Source: Streptomyces sp. SCL15-4 (GTDB lineage: Bacteria > Actinomycetota > Actinomycetes > Streptomycetales > Streptomycetaceae). From it: 64,000 nucleotides of DNA. The translations under genes were made by a program, and so were the position numbers. Shown here piece by piece: positions 1-8,677 of the stretch (position 1 is its first letter; each line of letters opens with the position of its first letter). A model generated the notes under the pieces. The model was not told the DNA's origin and did no database searches. It saw nothing but the letters and a program-made list of their open reading frames with translations. The stretch spans positions 6,510,001 to 6,574,000 of the forward strand of contig NZ_JAOBTQ010000001.1 of the NCBI RefSeq assembly GCF_033366695.1, in the 5' to 3' direction.

Positions 1-2
1 AC

Positions 3-509
3 GACGTACGGCTGCCCGGCACCGCCGTGCTGCCGGAGGTCACCGGGCTGCGCGGACCGCTCAGCTGTCTCTCGCACGCCCGCTACGGCATCGTCTGGGG
101 CGCGATGGGCGCCGCGCGCAGCAGCTTCGAGGCGGCCCTGGACTACGCGCGGACCCGGGAGCAGTTCGGGCGGCCCATCGGCGGCTTCCAGCTCACCCAG
201 GCCAAGCTCGCCGACATGGCGGTGGAGCTGCACAAGGGGATTCTGCTCGCCCACCATCTGGGGCGGCGGATGGACGCCGGCCGGCTGCGGCCGGAACAGG
301 TCAGCTTCGGAAAACTCAACAACGTCCGCGAGGCCATCGAGATCTGCCGTACGGCGCGGACGATCCTCGGTGCCAACGGGATCTCCCTGGAGTACCCGGT
401 GATGCGGCACGCGACCAATCTGGAGTCGGTGCTCACGTACGAGGGCACCGTCGAGATGCACCAGCTGGTGCTGGGCAAGGCGCTCACCGGGCTGGACGCC
501 TTCCGGTGA
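3..509 (+). CDS. Acyl-CoA dehydrogenase, glutaryl-CoA dehydrogenase type (3' part only)
   Basis: The gene enters from the left edge in the frame beginning at base 3, so only about 168 C-terminal residues are visible; an internal ATG at 27 is not the true start. The visible part is the helical C-terminal domain of flavin acyl-CoA dehydrogenases, with ARTREQFGRPIGGFQLTQ and, near the end, TYEGTVEMHQLVLGKALTG. In this family the Glu of TYEGT is the catalytic base. The run ANGISLEYPVMRHATNLES resembles glutaryl-CoA dehydrogenase (lysine and tryptophan breakdown) more than straight-chain enzymes. Exact substrate is inferred. It converges on the sepF-like gene across a hairpin. Confidence 0.85.
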   Translation, partial: DVRLPGTAVLPEVTGLRGPLSCLSHARYGIVWGAMGAARSSFEAALDYARTREQFGRPIGGFQLTQAKLADMAVELHKGILLAHHLGRRMDAGRLRPEQVSFGKLNNVREAIEICRTARTILGANGISLEYPVMRHATNLESVLTYEGTVEMHQLVLGKALTGLDAFR

Positions 510-516
510 GCCCCCT

Positions 517-545
517 GGCAGGGCGGGGCCGTGAGCGGCCCTGCC
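517..545. terminator. Hairpin between convergent genes
   Basis: Arms GGCAGGGC (517-524) and GCCCTGCC (538-545) are exact reverse complements, and an inner GGCC/GGCC pairing offers an alternative fold. It fills the 36 bp between the acyl-CoA dehydrogenase stop and the sepF-like stop, so it probably ends transcription from both sides. There is no T tract, which is common in this GC-rich genus. Confidence 0.5.
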
Positions 546-983
546 TCAGCTCTGGTTGAAGAAGCCGTCGGAGCGGTGCGCGGACGCCTCGCCGCTGATG
601 ATCTCCGTGTCGGCCGGGGTGAGCAGGAACACCCGGTTGGACACGCGGTCGATCGAGCCGCGCAGCCCGAAGATGAGCCCGGCCGCGAAGTCCACGACCC
701 GCTTGGCGTCGCCGGGCTCCATGTTGGTGAGGTTCATGATGACCGGGACGCCGTCCCGGAACAGTTCGCCGATCGCGCGGGCGTCCCGGAAGCTGTCCGG
801 GGTCACCGTGCCGATCCGGCGGCCCTTCTCCTCGGCGGTGTCCGTGGCCACCCGCACGCGCGGGTCGGTGACCCAGGCGGCCCCGGACTCGGTGCCCTCG
901 GAGTAGTCGTCGTCGTAATAGCGCTCGTCATCGTTGTCGTCGACGAGGCCGAGCCATGCACTCGCCTTGCGTACCGATCCCAT
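546..983 (-). CDS. SepF-like cell division protein (SflA/SflB class)
   Basis: This 145-residue protein is SepF-like: a short N-terminal stretch ([16 protein letters not shown]), a very acidic low-complexity linker near residues 16-30, and a compact C-terminal domain with [20 protein letters not shown] and [20 protein letters not shown], the SepF fold. SepF proteins bind FtsZ and tether the Z-ring to membrane; Streptomyces carries SepF plus SepF-like paralogues. It stands alone, not in a dcw cluster, so it is more likely an SflA or SflB paralogue than SepF itself; the position beside an acyl-CoA dehydrogenase fits my memory of sflA. A GAGGCGTCC ribosome site precedes the ATG. Confidence 0.85.
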   Translation of the reverse strand: MGSVRKASAWLGLVDDNDDERYYDDDYSEGTESGAAWVTDPRVRVATDTAEEKGRRIGTVTPDSFRDARAIGELFRDGVPVIMNLTNMEPGDAKRVVDFAAGLIFGLRGSIDRVSNRVFLLTPADTEIISGEASAHRSDGFFNQS

Positions 984-1235
984 GGACGCCTCCTCTCACA
1001 GCGGTCCTTCTTGCTTTCCGCATCCCTATGGTCATCCATGATGCGGACGGTGCGCCAAGTGGATAGACGCCGCGCGGGGGGTTTGTGACGGTACTGGTGC
1101 ACAGCCGTTCCGTCGAGAGTCCTTGTGCCCCAAGGGTCGCGGGTCATACCGCTGCTGACTGAGAGTGAAATATGATTGTTCCCGGCGGACGGGTGAGAGG
1201 AGGTGCGTCCGGGTGATCCTGACAGGGCCTCAGAC

Positions 1236-1260
1236 GGGCCCCGGCCGGTCGCCGGGGCCC
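1236..1260 (-). terminator. Strong GC hairpin after the solute-binding protein gene
   Basis: GGGCCCCGGC (1236-1245) and GCCGGGGCCC (1251-1260) are perfect 10-bp arms around the loop CGGTC. It lies 10 bp beyond the stop of the leftward solute-binding protein gene and probably terminates it. Confidence 0.7.
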
Positions 1261-1270
1261 GCCGAAGCCG

Positions 1271-2218
1271 TCAGTTCTTCTGTTCCGGCGGGCTGATGCG
1301 GGACTCCTCGATCGCCGAGCCGGTCGTCCCCCACTTCTTGAGAATCCGCTCGTAGGAGCCGTCGGAGAGCAGCTTGTTGACGGCCGCCCGGAAGGCCGGC
1401 GCCAGCTCGGACCCCTTCTTGAAGGCGAAGCCGACGTCCAGGCGGTGGTACTCGTTGAGGAACTTCAGACCATCCTGATGGGCGACGGCGTAGCGCAGGC
1501 CGTTGATCGTTGACATCACCACATCGCTGCGGCCCTGCTGGAGCGAGGACCACAGCGCGCTCTGCTCGCCGTAGGTCTGCACCTGGTACGCCTTCTCGCC
1601 CGCGTCGGAGCACACGTGCCTGCTCCGCTCCAGCGTGGCCTCGAAGGTGGTGCCGGCGCCCGTCGCCACGTTCAGGCCGCACAGCTGCTTCAGGTCGGTG
1701 ATCTTCGTCAGCTTGCTGTCCTTGCGGGTGGCGAAGCCCTGGCCGTCGTTGATGTAGGTGACGAAGTCGATGGTCTTGCGGCGCTCGTCGGTGACGCCGA
1801 AGTTGCTCGCGCCGAAGTCGTACTTGCCGCTGTCCAGGGCGGGCAGAATCGCGTCGAAGCTCGCCTGCTCCACCTTCAGCTTGATGCCGAGCACCCGGGC
1901 CACCGCCCGGGTGAAGTCGACGTCCTGGCCGGTCAGGGTCTTGCCGTCGCTCAGGTAGGCGGTGCCGGGCGGGGTGCCGCCGACGCTGACCGCGACGGTG
2001 AGGCCGGTGGTGCCGGCGGGCAGCAGCTTCGCCGCCGCCGGGTCCTCGCGGATGGCGGAGACGACGTCCGTGGTGGGAATCCCGGCGTTCTTGGCCGCTA
2101 CTCCGGAGGCACCCGCACCGTCCGTGTCACCGGAGCCGGAACCGCAGGCGGTGAGCAGCAGGGCGGCCGAGGTGATGGCGGTAAAGGGTATGACATGCCG
2201 AAAAATGGGCGTACGCAT
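1271..2218 (-). CDS. Amino-acid type ABC transporter substrate-binding lipoprotein
   Basis: A 315-residue family 3 solute-binding protein. The signal peptide ends in lipobox LTAC with Cys25 as lipidation site, followed by a Gly/Ser linker and the two-lobe periplasmic-binding fold (KLKVEQASFDAILPALDSGKYDFGASNFGVTDERR cited only in part here: FDAILPALDSGKYDF, TDERRKTIDFVTY). It would capture a polar amino acid or small organic solute outside the cell and deliver it to the permease and ATPase encoded divergently at 2631 and 5275. A cysteine-ending leader peptide and a hairpin lie between its promoter and start, suggesting control by cysteine or sulfur supply. Ligand identity is unknown. Confidence 0.85.
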   Translation of the reverse strand: MRTPIFRHVIPFTAITSAALLLTACGSGSGDTDGAGASGVAAKNAGIPTTDVVSAIREDPAAAKLLPAGTTGLTVAVSVGGTPPGTAYLSDGKTLTGQDVDFTRAVARVLGIKLKVEQASFDAILPALDSGKYDFGASNFGVTDERRKTIDFVTYINDGQGFATRKDSKLTKITDLKQLCGLNVATGAGTTFEATLERSRHVCSDAGEKAYQVQTYGEQSALWSSLQQGRSDVVMSTINGLRYAVAHQDGLKFLNEYHRLDVGFAFKKGSELAPAFRAAVNKLLSDGSYERILKKWGTTGSAIEESRISPPEQKN

Positions 2219-2314
2219 CGGTCAGCGGTCTCCTGAGAGCAGGCGGGTGTGCGGAAGGCGCGAGGGGAGGGGAGCGCGTGTGAAGGCGGGGTGAGAGCAA
2301 GAGAACGCGAGGAG

Positions 2315-2333
2315 GCCCGCCGAAACGGCGGGC
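2315..2333 (-). terminator. Attenuator-like hairpin between leader peptide and lipoprotein gene
   Basis: GCCCGCCG (2315-2322) and CGGCGGGC (2326-2333) form a perfect 8-bp stem with loop AAA. It lies 18 bp downstream of the leader peptide stop and about 95 bp before the lipoprotein start on the same strand. This is the place expected for a transcription-attenuation terminator or a hairpin responding to ribosome stalling. No poly-T follows, so the mechanism is inferred. Confidence 0.5.
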
Positions 2334-2350
2334 GCGCGCAGGGGGTCAGC

Positions 2351-2422
2351 TCAACAGGAAGAGGACCACACGCGACCGAAGTCGATGTGGGAGCGGGTGA
2401 CCAGCCACTGCTGTGGATGCAT
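2351..2422 (-). CDS. Cysteine-type putative leader peptide (23 aa)
   Basis: A tiny ORF begins MHPQQWLVTR, contains LVTRSHIDFGRV and ends SSSC before TGA. The pattern leu-val-Thr/Ser-Arg-x-His-Ile-Asp-x-x-Arg-Val...Cys matches actinobacterial short upstream peptides found before sulfur and cysteine genes, where slow decoding of terminal Cys codons is thought to couple expression to cysteine supply. It is encoded on the same strand as the solute-binding lipoprotein at 1271-2218 and separated from it by a hairpin. The rest of this intergenic stretch, 2423-2630, should hold divergent promoters, but I could not assign hexamers confidently. Confidence 0.7.
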   Translation of the reverse strand: MHPQQWLVTRSHIDFGRVWSSSC

Positions 2423-2630
2423 GGGCCAAGTGGAACAGGCATCCGGTTCCGCGTCAACTGACTTGAGATGTACGGCTCACAGTATGGACAGCCTTGACAG
2501 CGGACGGAAACGCCCCCGTACTCTCGGCACACGGCCCTGCTGAGGGGCTCGGCCGTATCCGCGCCGCGCGGCGCGCCCGTGTGAAGGCATCACCTTCGTT
2601 CCGACGATTCACGCGTCACGGAGCCTTCGC

Positions 2631-3488
2631 ATGTCATCCGACACCCTCGCCAAAGTCCCCGCCGCATCCCAGACCCCCGAGCCCGACGACGTCCCGCGGA
2701 TCGTCCCGCAGCGCCGCTACGGCCAGTGGACGGCCGCCGCCGCCGTCCTCGTGCTGCTCGGGTTCGCCGTCAACTCCGTCCTGCGCAACAAGGCGTTCCA
2801 GTGGGACGTCGTCGCCGAGTACTTCACCTCGGACGCCATCCTGCGCGGGCTGTGGCTCACGCTGTGGCTGACCGCCGTGGTGATGGCCCTCGGCTTCGCC
2901 CTCGGCACCCTGCTCGCCGCGTTCCGGCTGTCCGCCAACCCGGTGCTGCGCGCGGTCAGCTGGGGCTACGTCTGGCTGTTCCGGTCCATCCCGATCCTGG
3001 TGCAGCTGCTGCTGTGGTTCAACATCGGGGCGCTGTACCCGCAGGTGTTCGGCGTGAAGACCGTCAACCTGCTCAGCCCGGTCGCCGTCGCGATCGTCGG
3101 CCTCACCCTGCACGAGGCCGCCTACGCCGCCGAGGTCGTCCGCGGCGGCATCCTCTCCGTCGACCGCGGGCAGATCGAGGCCGCCCAGGCGCTCGGTCTC
3201 GGCCGCGGGCGGCGCTGGTGGCGAATCGTTCTGCCACAGGCGATGCGCTCCATCGTGCCGCCCGCCGCCAACATGCTGGTCGGCACCCTCAAGGGCACCT
3301 CGATCGTCAGCATCATCGCCGTCAACGACCTGCTGTTCTCCGCCCAGTTGGTCTACCACCGCACCTACCAGGTGATCCCGCTGCTGATGGTCGCCACCCT
3401 CTGGTACGCCGTGGTCACCTCGCTGCTCGGCATCGGCCAGTACTACGTCGAGAAGCGCTACGCGCGCGGCACGGAGAAGACCCGATGA
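2631..3488 (+). CDS. Amino-acid ABC transporter permease (HisM/GlnP type)
   Basis: A 285-residue inner-membrane permease of the polar amino-acid family. Hydrophobic segments include AAAAVLVLLGFAV, LTAVVMALGFALGTLLAAF and VWLFRSIPILVQLLLWFNI. The cytoplasmic EAA loop that docks on the ATPase is clear (EAAYAAEVVRGGILSVDRGQ, then EAAQALGLGRGR). The stop overlaps the next start as ATGA, so it is translationally coupled to the FAD/NAD(P) protein. Only one permease is present, so the pore is probably a homodimer. Substrate is unknown; the locus context (luciferase-like monooxygenases, cysteine leader) points to an organosulfur compound or sulfur amino acid. Confidence 0.9.
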   Translation: MSSDTLAKVPAASQTPEPDDVPRIVPQRRYGQWTAAAAVLVLLGFAVNSVLRNKAFQWDVVAEYFTSDAILRGLWLTLWLTAVVMALGFALGTLLAAFRLSANPVLRAVSWGYVWLFRSIPILVQLLLWFNIGALYPQVFGVKTVNLLSPVAVAIVGLTLHEAAYAAEVVRGGILSVDRGQIEAAQALGLGRGRRWWRIVLPQAMRSIVPPAANMLVGTLKGTSIVSIIAVNDLLFSAQLVYHRTYQVIPLLMVATLWYAVVTSLLGIGQYYVEKRYARGTEKTR

Positions 3489-5278
3489 GGCAGCAGCTGG
3501 TGATCGTCGGAGCCGGGCCGCGGGGGACCGGCATCCTCGAGCGCCTCGCCGCCAACGCGCCCGTGCTGTACGCGGGAGAGGGCCTGGACATCCACCTCGT
3601 CGACCCGCATCCGCCGGGCGGCGGACGCATATGGCGCGAGGAGCAGTCCCCGCTGCTGTGGATGAACTCGCACGCCGAGGACGTCACCATGTTCACCGAC
3701 GACACGGTGGTCATGGACGGCCCGGTGCGCCCGGGCCCCACCCTGCACGAGTGGGCCGGGCTGGACGGCCGGGTCTTCCCCGACCGGCGGCTCCAGGGCC
3801 GCTATCTGCGCTGGGTGTACGACCGGGCCCGGGCCGCCCTGCCCCCGAACGTCACCGTCCACCACCACCCCCGGCGCGCCCTGAGGATCAGCGGCCCCCG
3901 CGAGGGCCGGCAGCAGGTGTGGCTCACGGGGAGCCCGCGCCCGCTCACCGCCGACCTGGTGATCCTCGCGCTGGGACACCTGGACGCCGAACTCGACGGC
4001 GAGCAGGCCGCGCTGGCCGCTTACGCCCGGGACCACGGCCTGGTGCACCTGCCGCCCGACTTCACCGCCGACAGCGACCTGTCCGCGCTGAAGGCCGGCG
4101 AACCCGTCCTCGTCCGCGGCTTCGGCCTGGCCTTCGTCGACCTGATGGTCCTGCTCACCGAGGGCCGCGGCGGACGGTACGAGGGCGAGCGGTACCTGCC
4201 CTCGGGACGGGAGCCGGTGCTCTACGTCGGCTCCCGGCGCGGAGTGCCGTACCACTCGAAGATCGGCTACGACCTCACCGGCGACCGGCCGCCGCTGCCC
4301 CGCTTCTTCGGCCCCGCCGAGGTGGACGCCCTGCTGGCCCGCCCCGGCGGCCCGGACTTCCGGCGCGATGTGTGGCCGCTGATCGAGAAGGAGCTGGGCT
4401 TCGCCCACTACCACCGGCTGTTCACCGCCCACCCCGGGCGCACGGCGATGGCCTGGCGGGAGTTCGAGGCGCGGTACGCGGCGGCCGACGCTCCCGCCGA
4501 ACTGCGGGCGCTGGCCGCCGCCGCCGTGCCCGACCCGGCCGACCGGCTCGACCTCGCCGCGCTCGACCGCCCGCTGGACGGGGTCCGCCACGCCTCGCAC
4601 GACGCCTTCCAGGACGGGCTGCGGGAGTACATCGAGGCGGACCTGCGCCGCCGGCACGATCCCGCCCACAGCCCGGACCTGGCCGTCTTCCTCGGGCTGC
4701 TCTCCGTCTACGGGCAACTGGTGCGGCTCGGCGACCTCGGGTCCTGGTGGCACGGGTTCTTCAGCTACCTGGCGTCCGGGCCGCCCGGACCCCGGCTGCG
4801 GCAGATGCTCGCGCTGTCCCGGGCCGGGCTGCTCCGGTTCGTCGGGGCCGGCATGACCGTCACCGCCGAGGACGGGGTGTTCCGGGCCGCCAGCCCCACC
4901 GTGCCGGGCTTCTCCGTCGCGGCCCGGGCGCTGGTGGAGGCCCGGCTGCCCGAACCCGCCGTCGGCCGCACCCGGGACGGGCTGCTGCGCGAACTGCGCG
5001 CCGACGGCGCCGCCGAGACGCCCGAAGGGCTGCTCCGCGTCGACCCCGGCGACGGCCGCATCCTGGACACCGCCGGCCGCCCGCATCCCCGGCGGTTCGC
5101 GCTCGGCCCGTACACCGACTCCCGCACGCCCGGCGCGTTCACCCGGCCGCGCACCGGCGGCCCCGCGTTCCGGCAGAACGACGCGACCGCCCGGGCGGCG
5201 CTGCTCTTCCTCACCTCCCAGGCGGCACCGGACGCGGTCCCGGACGCCGCCGCACCAGCGAAGGAGCTCACGCGATGA
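3485..5278 (+). CDS. FAD/NAD(P)-binding protein, probable oxidoreductase
   Basis: A 597-residue protein with an N-terminal Rossmann dinucleotide site VIVGAGPRGTG (about residues 5-15), followed by DPHPPGGGRIWREEQSPLLW, the layout of the FAD-NAD(P)-binding family whose members are sometimes misnamed adenylate cyclase. A second nucleotide-type stretch (LVILALGHLD) follows near residue 160. The C-terminal half has no motif I recognise. The start ATG at 3485 overlaps the permease stop and the end overlaps the ATPase start, so an unusual redox enzyme sits between two transporter subunits in one transcript. It may oxidise the imported compound or serve the downstream flavin monooxygenases; this is inference. 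Confidence 0.75.
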   Translation: MRQQLVIVGAGPRGTGILERLAANAPVLYAGEGLDIHLVDPHPPGGGRIWREEQSPLLWMNSHAEDVTMFTDDTVVMDGPVRPGPTLHEWAGLDGRVFPDRRLQGRYLRWVYDRARAALPPNVTVHHHPRRALRISGPREGRQQVWLTGSPRPLTADLVILALGHLDAELDGEQAALAAYARDHGLVHLPPDFTADSDLSALKAGEPVLVRGFGLAFVDLMVLLTEGRGGRYEGERYLPSGREPVLYVGSRRGVPYHSKIGYDLTGDRPPLPRFFGPAEVDALLARPGGPDFRRDVWPLIEKELGFAHYHRLFTAHPGRTAMAWREFEARYAAADAPAELRALAAAAVPDPADRLDLAALDRPLDGVRHASHDAFQDGLREYIEADLRRRHDPAHSPDLAVFLGLLSVYGQLVRLGDLGSWWHGFFSYLASGPPGPRLRQMLALSRAGLLRFVGAGMTVTAEDGVFRAASPTVPGFSVAARALVEARLPEPAVGRTRDGLLRELRADGAAETPEGLLRVDPGDGRILDTAGRPHPRRFALGPYTDSRTPGAFTRPRTGGPAFRQNDATARAALLFLTSQAAPDAVPDAAAPAKELTR

Positions 5279-6036
5279 GCGTCATGGTCGACATCCGGTC
5301 GGTGTACAAGAGCTTCGGCTCGCTCGAGGTGCTCAAGGGCATCGACCTCCAGGTGCGCGCCGGTGAGGTCACCGTCGTGCTCGGCCCCTCCGGCTCCGGC
5401 AAGTCCACCCTGCTGCGCACCATCAACCACCTGGAGAAGGTGGACCGGGGCCAGATCAGCGTGGACGGCGCGCTGATGGGCTACCGGCGGGCCGGGAACA
5501 AGCTGCACGAGCTGCCCGAGCGCGAGGTGCTGCGGCAGCGCACCCGGATCGGCTTCGTCTTCCAGAACTTCAACCTCTTCCCCCACCTCACCGTCCTGGA
5601 GAACGTCATCGAGGCGCCGGTGTCCGCGCTGAAGCGGCCCCGCAAGGAGGCCGTGGCGAGCGCGCACCGGCTGCTGGAGCGGGTCGGGCTCGCGGACAAG
5701 GCGGGCGCCTATCCGCGTCAGCTGTCCGGCGGGCAGCAGCAGCGGGTGGCCATCGCGCGGGCGCTCGCGCTGGAGCCGAGACTGCTGCTGTTCGACGAGC
5801 CGACGTCCGCGCTCGATCCCGAACTGGTGGGCGAGGTGCTGGACGTCATCCGGGACCTGGCGGCGCAGGGCACCACGATGATCGTCGTCACCCACGAGAT
5901 CGCGTTCGCCCGTGAGGTCGCCGACACGGTGGTGTTCATGGCCGACGGACGGATCGTCGAGCAGGGCACTCCGAAGCAGGTGCTGGGCGCGCCGCGCGAG
6001 GAGCGGACCCGGACGTTCCTGGCGAAGGTGCTGTGA
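5275..6036 (+). CDS. Amino-acid ABC transporter ATP-binding protein (GlnQ/HisP type)
   Basis: A 253-residue ABC ATPase: Walker A GPSGSGKST at residues 37-45, Q-loop FVFQNFNLFPH, signature LSGGQQQRVAIARAL, Walker B LLLFDEPTSALDPE and the switch His in VVTHE. The NLFPHLTVLENVIEAP stretch is typical of polar amino-acid importers. It overlaps the FAD/NAD(P) gene by ATGA and completes the importer with the permease and the divergent lipoprotein. A 226-bp gap follows before the first monooxygenase; I see no gene in that gap. Confidence 0.93.
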   Translation: MSVMVDIRSVYKSFGSLEVLKGIDLQVRAGEVTVVLGPSGSGKSTLLRTINHLEKVDRGQISVDGALMGYRRAGNKLHELPEREVLRQRTRIGFVFQNFNLFPHLTVLENVIEAPVSALKRPRKEAVASAHRLLERVGLADKAGAYPRQLSGGQQQRVAIARALALEPRLLLFDEPTSALDPELVGEVLDVIRDLAAQGTTMIVVTHEIAFAREVADTVVFMADGRIVEQGTPKQVLGAPREERTRTFLAKVL

Positions 6037-6262
6037 GGGTGGCTGCCGACGGAGCGGGGCGCGGTCGCGGCGAGGGGCCCGACGGCGGCCGGGGGAGCGG
6101 TGGGTCCGGCGCCGCCGGTCCGTGGCGTCGCGGCTGCTCGCCGTCGCGGTGGAGGCGGGAGCCGGGACGGGGGCCGGAGCGGGGACGGAAAGGACGGCCG
6201 CGGCAAGGGACGCGGCGGAGACAGGACGTACGGGAGCGGCCCGTGGTGGGGAGGGAGCCGGC

Positions 6263-7381
6263 ATGAGGGGGCTGTTGCATCTTGCCGCCGCGCTCGATCA
6301 GCCGGGGGTGTTCGACGGCGGGGCGTTCACCGGGCCGGCGCGGCTCGCCGAGCGCGGCGGGCTGGACTTCGTGACGCTGGACGACTCCTTCGGCCGGCCC
6401 GGTCCCGACGCGCTCGCCGTGCTGTGCCGGGTGGCGCCGGCGACCCGGCGGATCGGACTGGTGCCGACGGTCACCACCACCCACACCGATCCCTTCCGGG
6501 TGCAGGCCGCCGTGGCCACCCTGGACTGGGTCAGCCGGGGCCGGGCCGGCTGGCGGATCGACGTGTCCGCCACCGAGGACGAAGCCCGGCTGTTCGGCCG
6601 CCGGCCCGCGGCGTCCGCCGACGCCCTGTGGCGGGAGGCGGGCGAGACCGCCGACGCGGCCGCGCGGCTGTGGGACAGCTGGGAGGACGGCGCGGAGATC
6701 CGGGACGTGGCCACCGGCCGCTTCCTGGACGGGGACCGGGTGCACCGCGTCGACTACACCGGGAGCGCCTTCTCGGTCCGCGGCCCCTCGACCATGCCCC
6801 GGCCGCCGCAGGGCCACCCCATCCGCGTGGTCGACGCCACCGACGGCGACGCCCGCACGGTCGCCGCCCGCCACGCCGACGTGGCCCTGGTCCGGGCGGC
6901 CTCCCCCGCCCAGGCCGCGGACTTACGGGACCGGCTGCGGGAGCAGGCGGCCGCGTTCGGGCGGGACCCGGACGCGCTGCGCGTGCTGGTGAGCCTGCTG
7001 GTGGACCTCGGCGACGGCGAGTACGCGGCCGAGCCCGGATGGGGCGCGCCCCTGTTCGAGCGAGGCCGGGCACTCGGGGGCGGCGGCGGGCCGCGCCCGA
7101 CCGCGCGCGGCCCGCTGTACCGGGGCGGCCCGGTGGACCTCGCGGAGCTGGTGACCGCCTGGCACGCCGAGGGCGTCACCGACGGCTTCCACTTCGTCCC
7201 GGTCGAACCGCGCCGCGATCTGGAGCGGCTGGTCAACGGCACGGTGGCGCTGCTCCAGCACCGCGGCCTGTTCCGCACCTTCTACCCGGGCAGCACCCTG
7301 CGCGAGCACCTGGGCCTGGCCCGGCCCGCCAACCGGTACGCCGCGTCCCGGGCGACGGCCGCGGCCCGGGGAGCGTCATGA
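6263..7381 (+). CDS. Luciferase-like (LLM) flavin monooxygenase, bldA-type TTA codon
   Basis: A 372-residue TIM-barrel flavoprotein related to the NtaA/SnaA/DszA group. Seen are LDFVTLDDSF, ATRRIGLVPTVTTTHTDPF, ATLDWVSRGRAGWRID and RPPQGHPIRVVDA. Such enzymes use FMNH2 from a partner reductase to oxidise small substrates including sulfones and sulfonates. The start at ATG 6263 is preceded by GGGAGGG. Leu221 is encoded by TTA (6923-6925), so translation should depend on the bldA tRNA, unlike its neighbours. It is shorter and more divergent than the following paralogue and may act as its partner. The stop overlaps the next ATG. Confidence 0.8.
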   Translation: MRGLLHLAAALDQPGVFDGGAFTGPARLAERGGLDFVTLDDSFGRPGPDALAVLCRVAPATRRIGLVPTVTTTHTDPFRVQAAVATLDWVSRGRAGWRIDVSATEDEARLFGRRPAASADALWREAGETADAAARLWDSWEDGAEIRDVATGRFLDGDRVHRVDYTGSAFSVRGPSTMPRPPQGHPIRVVDATDGDARTVAARHADVALVRAASPAQAADLRDRLREQAAAFGRDPDALRVLVSLLVDLGDGEYAAEPGWGAPLFERGRALGGGGGPRPTARGPLYRGGPVDLAELVTAWHAEGVTDGFHFVPVEPRRDLERLVNGTVALLQHRGLFRTFYPGSTLREHLGLARPANRYAASRATAAARGAS

Positions 7382-8676
7382 CCGCGGGACAGCTGCACCT
7401 GGCGGCCGTGCCACCGGGCGCCGACCCGGCCGGCCCGGGCGCCGGTGATCCGGCCGGCGTGGGGACCGGCGCCCTGTGGACCGGTGCGGGCGCCGGCTCG
7501 CGGGTCGCGTTCGCCTCCTTCGAACGGCTCGCCGGCGCCGCCGAGCGCGGCTTGTTCGACTTCCTCCTGCTGGACGAGGAGCCGCCGCTGCCCGAGCACC
7601 GGGGGCGGCCGCACGAACTGGACCCGGTGGGCGGGCCGGAACCGGTCGCCGTGCTCGCCGCGCTCGCCGGGGTCACCACCCGGCTCGGCCTCGCCGCCAC
7701 GGTCGACGCCGCCGCCGCGGAGCCGTACGACCTCGCCCGCAGGCTGGCCACCCTGGACCACGTGAGCGAGGGCCGGGCGGGCTGGCGGGTGGCGGCCGGC
7801 GCGGGCCACCGCTTCGGCGGCCCTCCCGACCCCTACGGCCGTGCCGCCGAACTCGTCCTGGCGGCAGGGCGGTTGTGGGACTCCTGGAGCCCCGGCGGAG
7901 CGCCCCGGCCGTTCGTCCACCGGGGCCGGCACTTCGACATCGCGGGCGAGTTCGGACTGCCCCGCTCGCCGCAGGGCCACCCCGTGGTGATCCGGTCCGG
8001 GGAGTCCGAGCGGGCCCGGGAGCTGGCCGCGGCCTCGGCCGACGTGCTCCTCGTCCGGCACGCCCCGCCGGGACCGGCCCGCGCCCGCTACGCCGACGTC
8101 AAACGGCGGCTCGCGGCGTACGGCCGTGGTCCCGGAGACCTGAAGGTGATGTCCCGGATCACCGTCGTCCTCGGCGACACCGCGGCCGCGGCACAGGAGC
8201 GGGCCGCCGGGATCCGGCGGCAGCTGATCGGTCCGCGCCACGCGCTGTACGCGGTGGAGCGGATCTGGGGAACGGACCTGTCCGGCTACGACCCCGACGG
8301 CCCGTTGCCCCGGTCCGAGCCCCGCGCCCGGGACCGCCGTACGCGCGCGCTCGCCGCGCGCTGGCGGGCGCTGGCCGAGGAGAAGGGGCTCTCCCTGCGG
8401 GAGACCGTGATCGAGGCGAGCGGCCGGCAGTCCTTCGTGGGCACGCCCGGCACGGTCGCCGCCGACCTGCACCGGTACGCCGAGGAGGGGGCCGCCGACG
8501 GCTTCCTCCTGGTCCCGCAGCTCCCGGCCGGCGGCCTGGAGGAGTTCGTGGACCGGGTGGTGCCGCTGCTCCAGGAGCGCTCCGCCTTCCGCACGGAATA
8601 CCGGGGCCGCACGCTCCGCTCCCATCTCGGGGTGCCGGGAGGGACGACAGATGAGACAGAGGAAAGGAACCGATGA
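7378..8676 (+). CDS. LLM-class flavin monooxygenase, NtaA/SnaA/DszA family
   Basis: A 432-residue FMN-dependent monooxygenase. Family hallmarks are FDFLLLDEE, TTRLGLAATVDAAAAEPYDLAR, ATLDHVSEGRAGWRV, the SPQGHPVVIRSGESERAREL segment and ADVKRRLAAYGR with LKVMSRITVVLG after it. The closest functional relatives I know are nitrilotriacetate and dibenzothiophene-sulfone monooxygenases, which need a separate flavin reductase; none is seen here. It is coupled to the preceding paralogue by ATGA and 1 bp precedes the DUF1684 start. With the importer and the cysteine leader, oxidation of an imported organosulfur compound is the most economical role, but the substrate is not proven. Confidence 0.85.
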   Translation: MTAGQLHLAAVPPGADPAGPGAGDPAGVGTGALWTGAGAGSRVAFASFERLAGAAERGLFDFLLLDEEPPLPEHRGRPHELDPVGGPEPVAVLAALAGVTTRLGLAATVDAAAAEPYDLARRLATLDHVSEGRAGWRVAAGAGHRFGGPPDPYGRAAELVLAAGRLWDSWSPGGAPRPFVHRGRHFDIAGEFGLPRSPQGHPVVIRSGESERARELAAASADVLLVRHAPPGPARARYADVKRRLAAYGRGPGDLKVMSRITVVLGDTAAAAQERAAGIRRQLIGPRHALYAVERIWGTDLSGYDPDGPLPRSEPRARDRRTRALAARWRALAEEKGLSLRETVIEASGRQSFVGTPGTVAADLHRYAEEGAADGFLLVPQLPAGGLEEFVDRVVPLLQERSAFRTEYRGRTLRSHLGVPGGTTDETEERNR

Positions 8677-8677
8677 G

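Noticed and set aside
6033..6266. A 77-codon plus-strand frame in the gap after the ABC ATPase
   Set aside because: Gly/Arg-rich low complexity with no ribosome site; more likely untranslated spacer.
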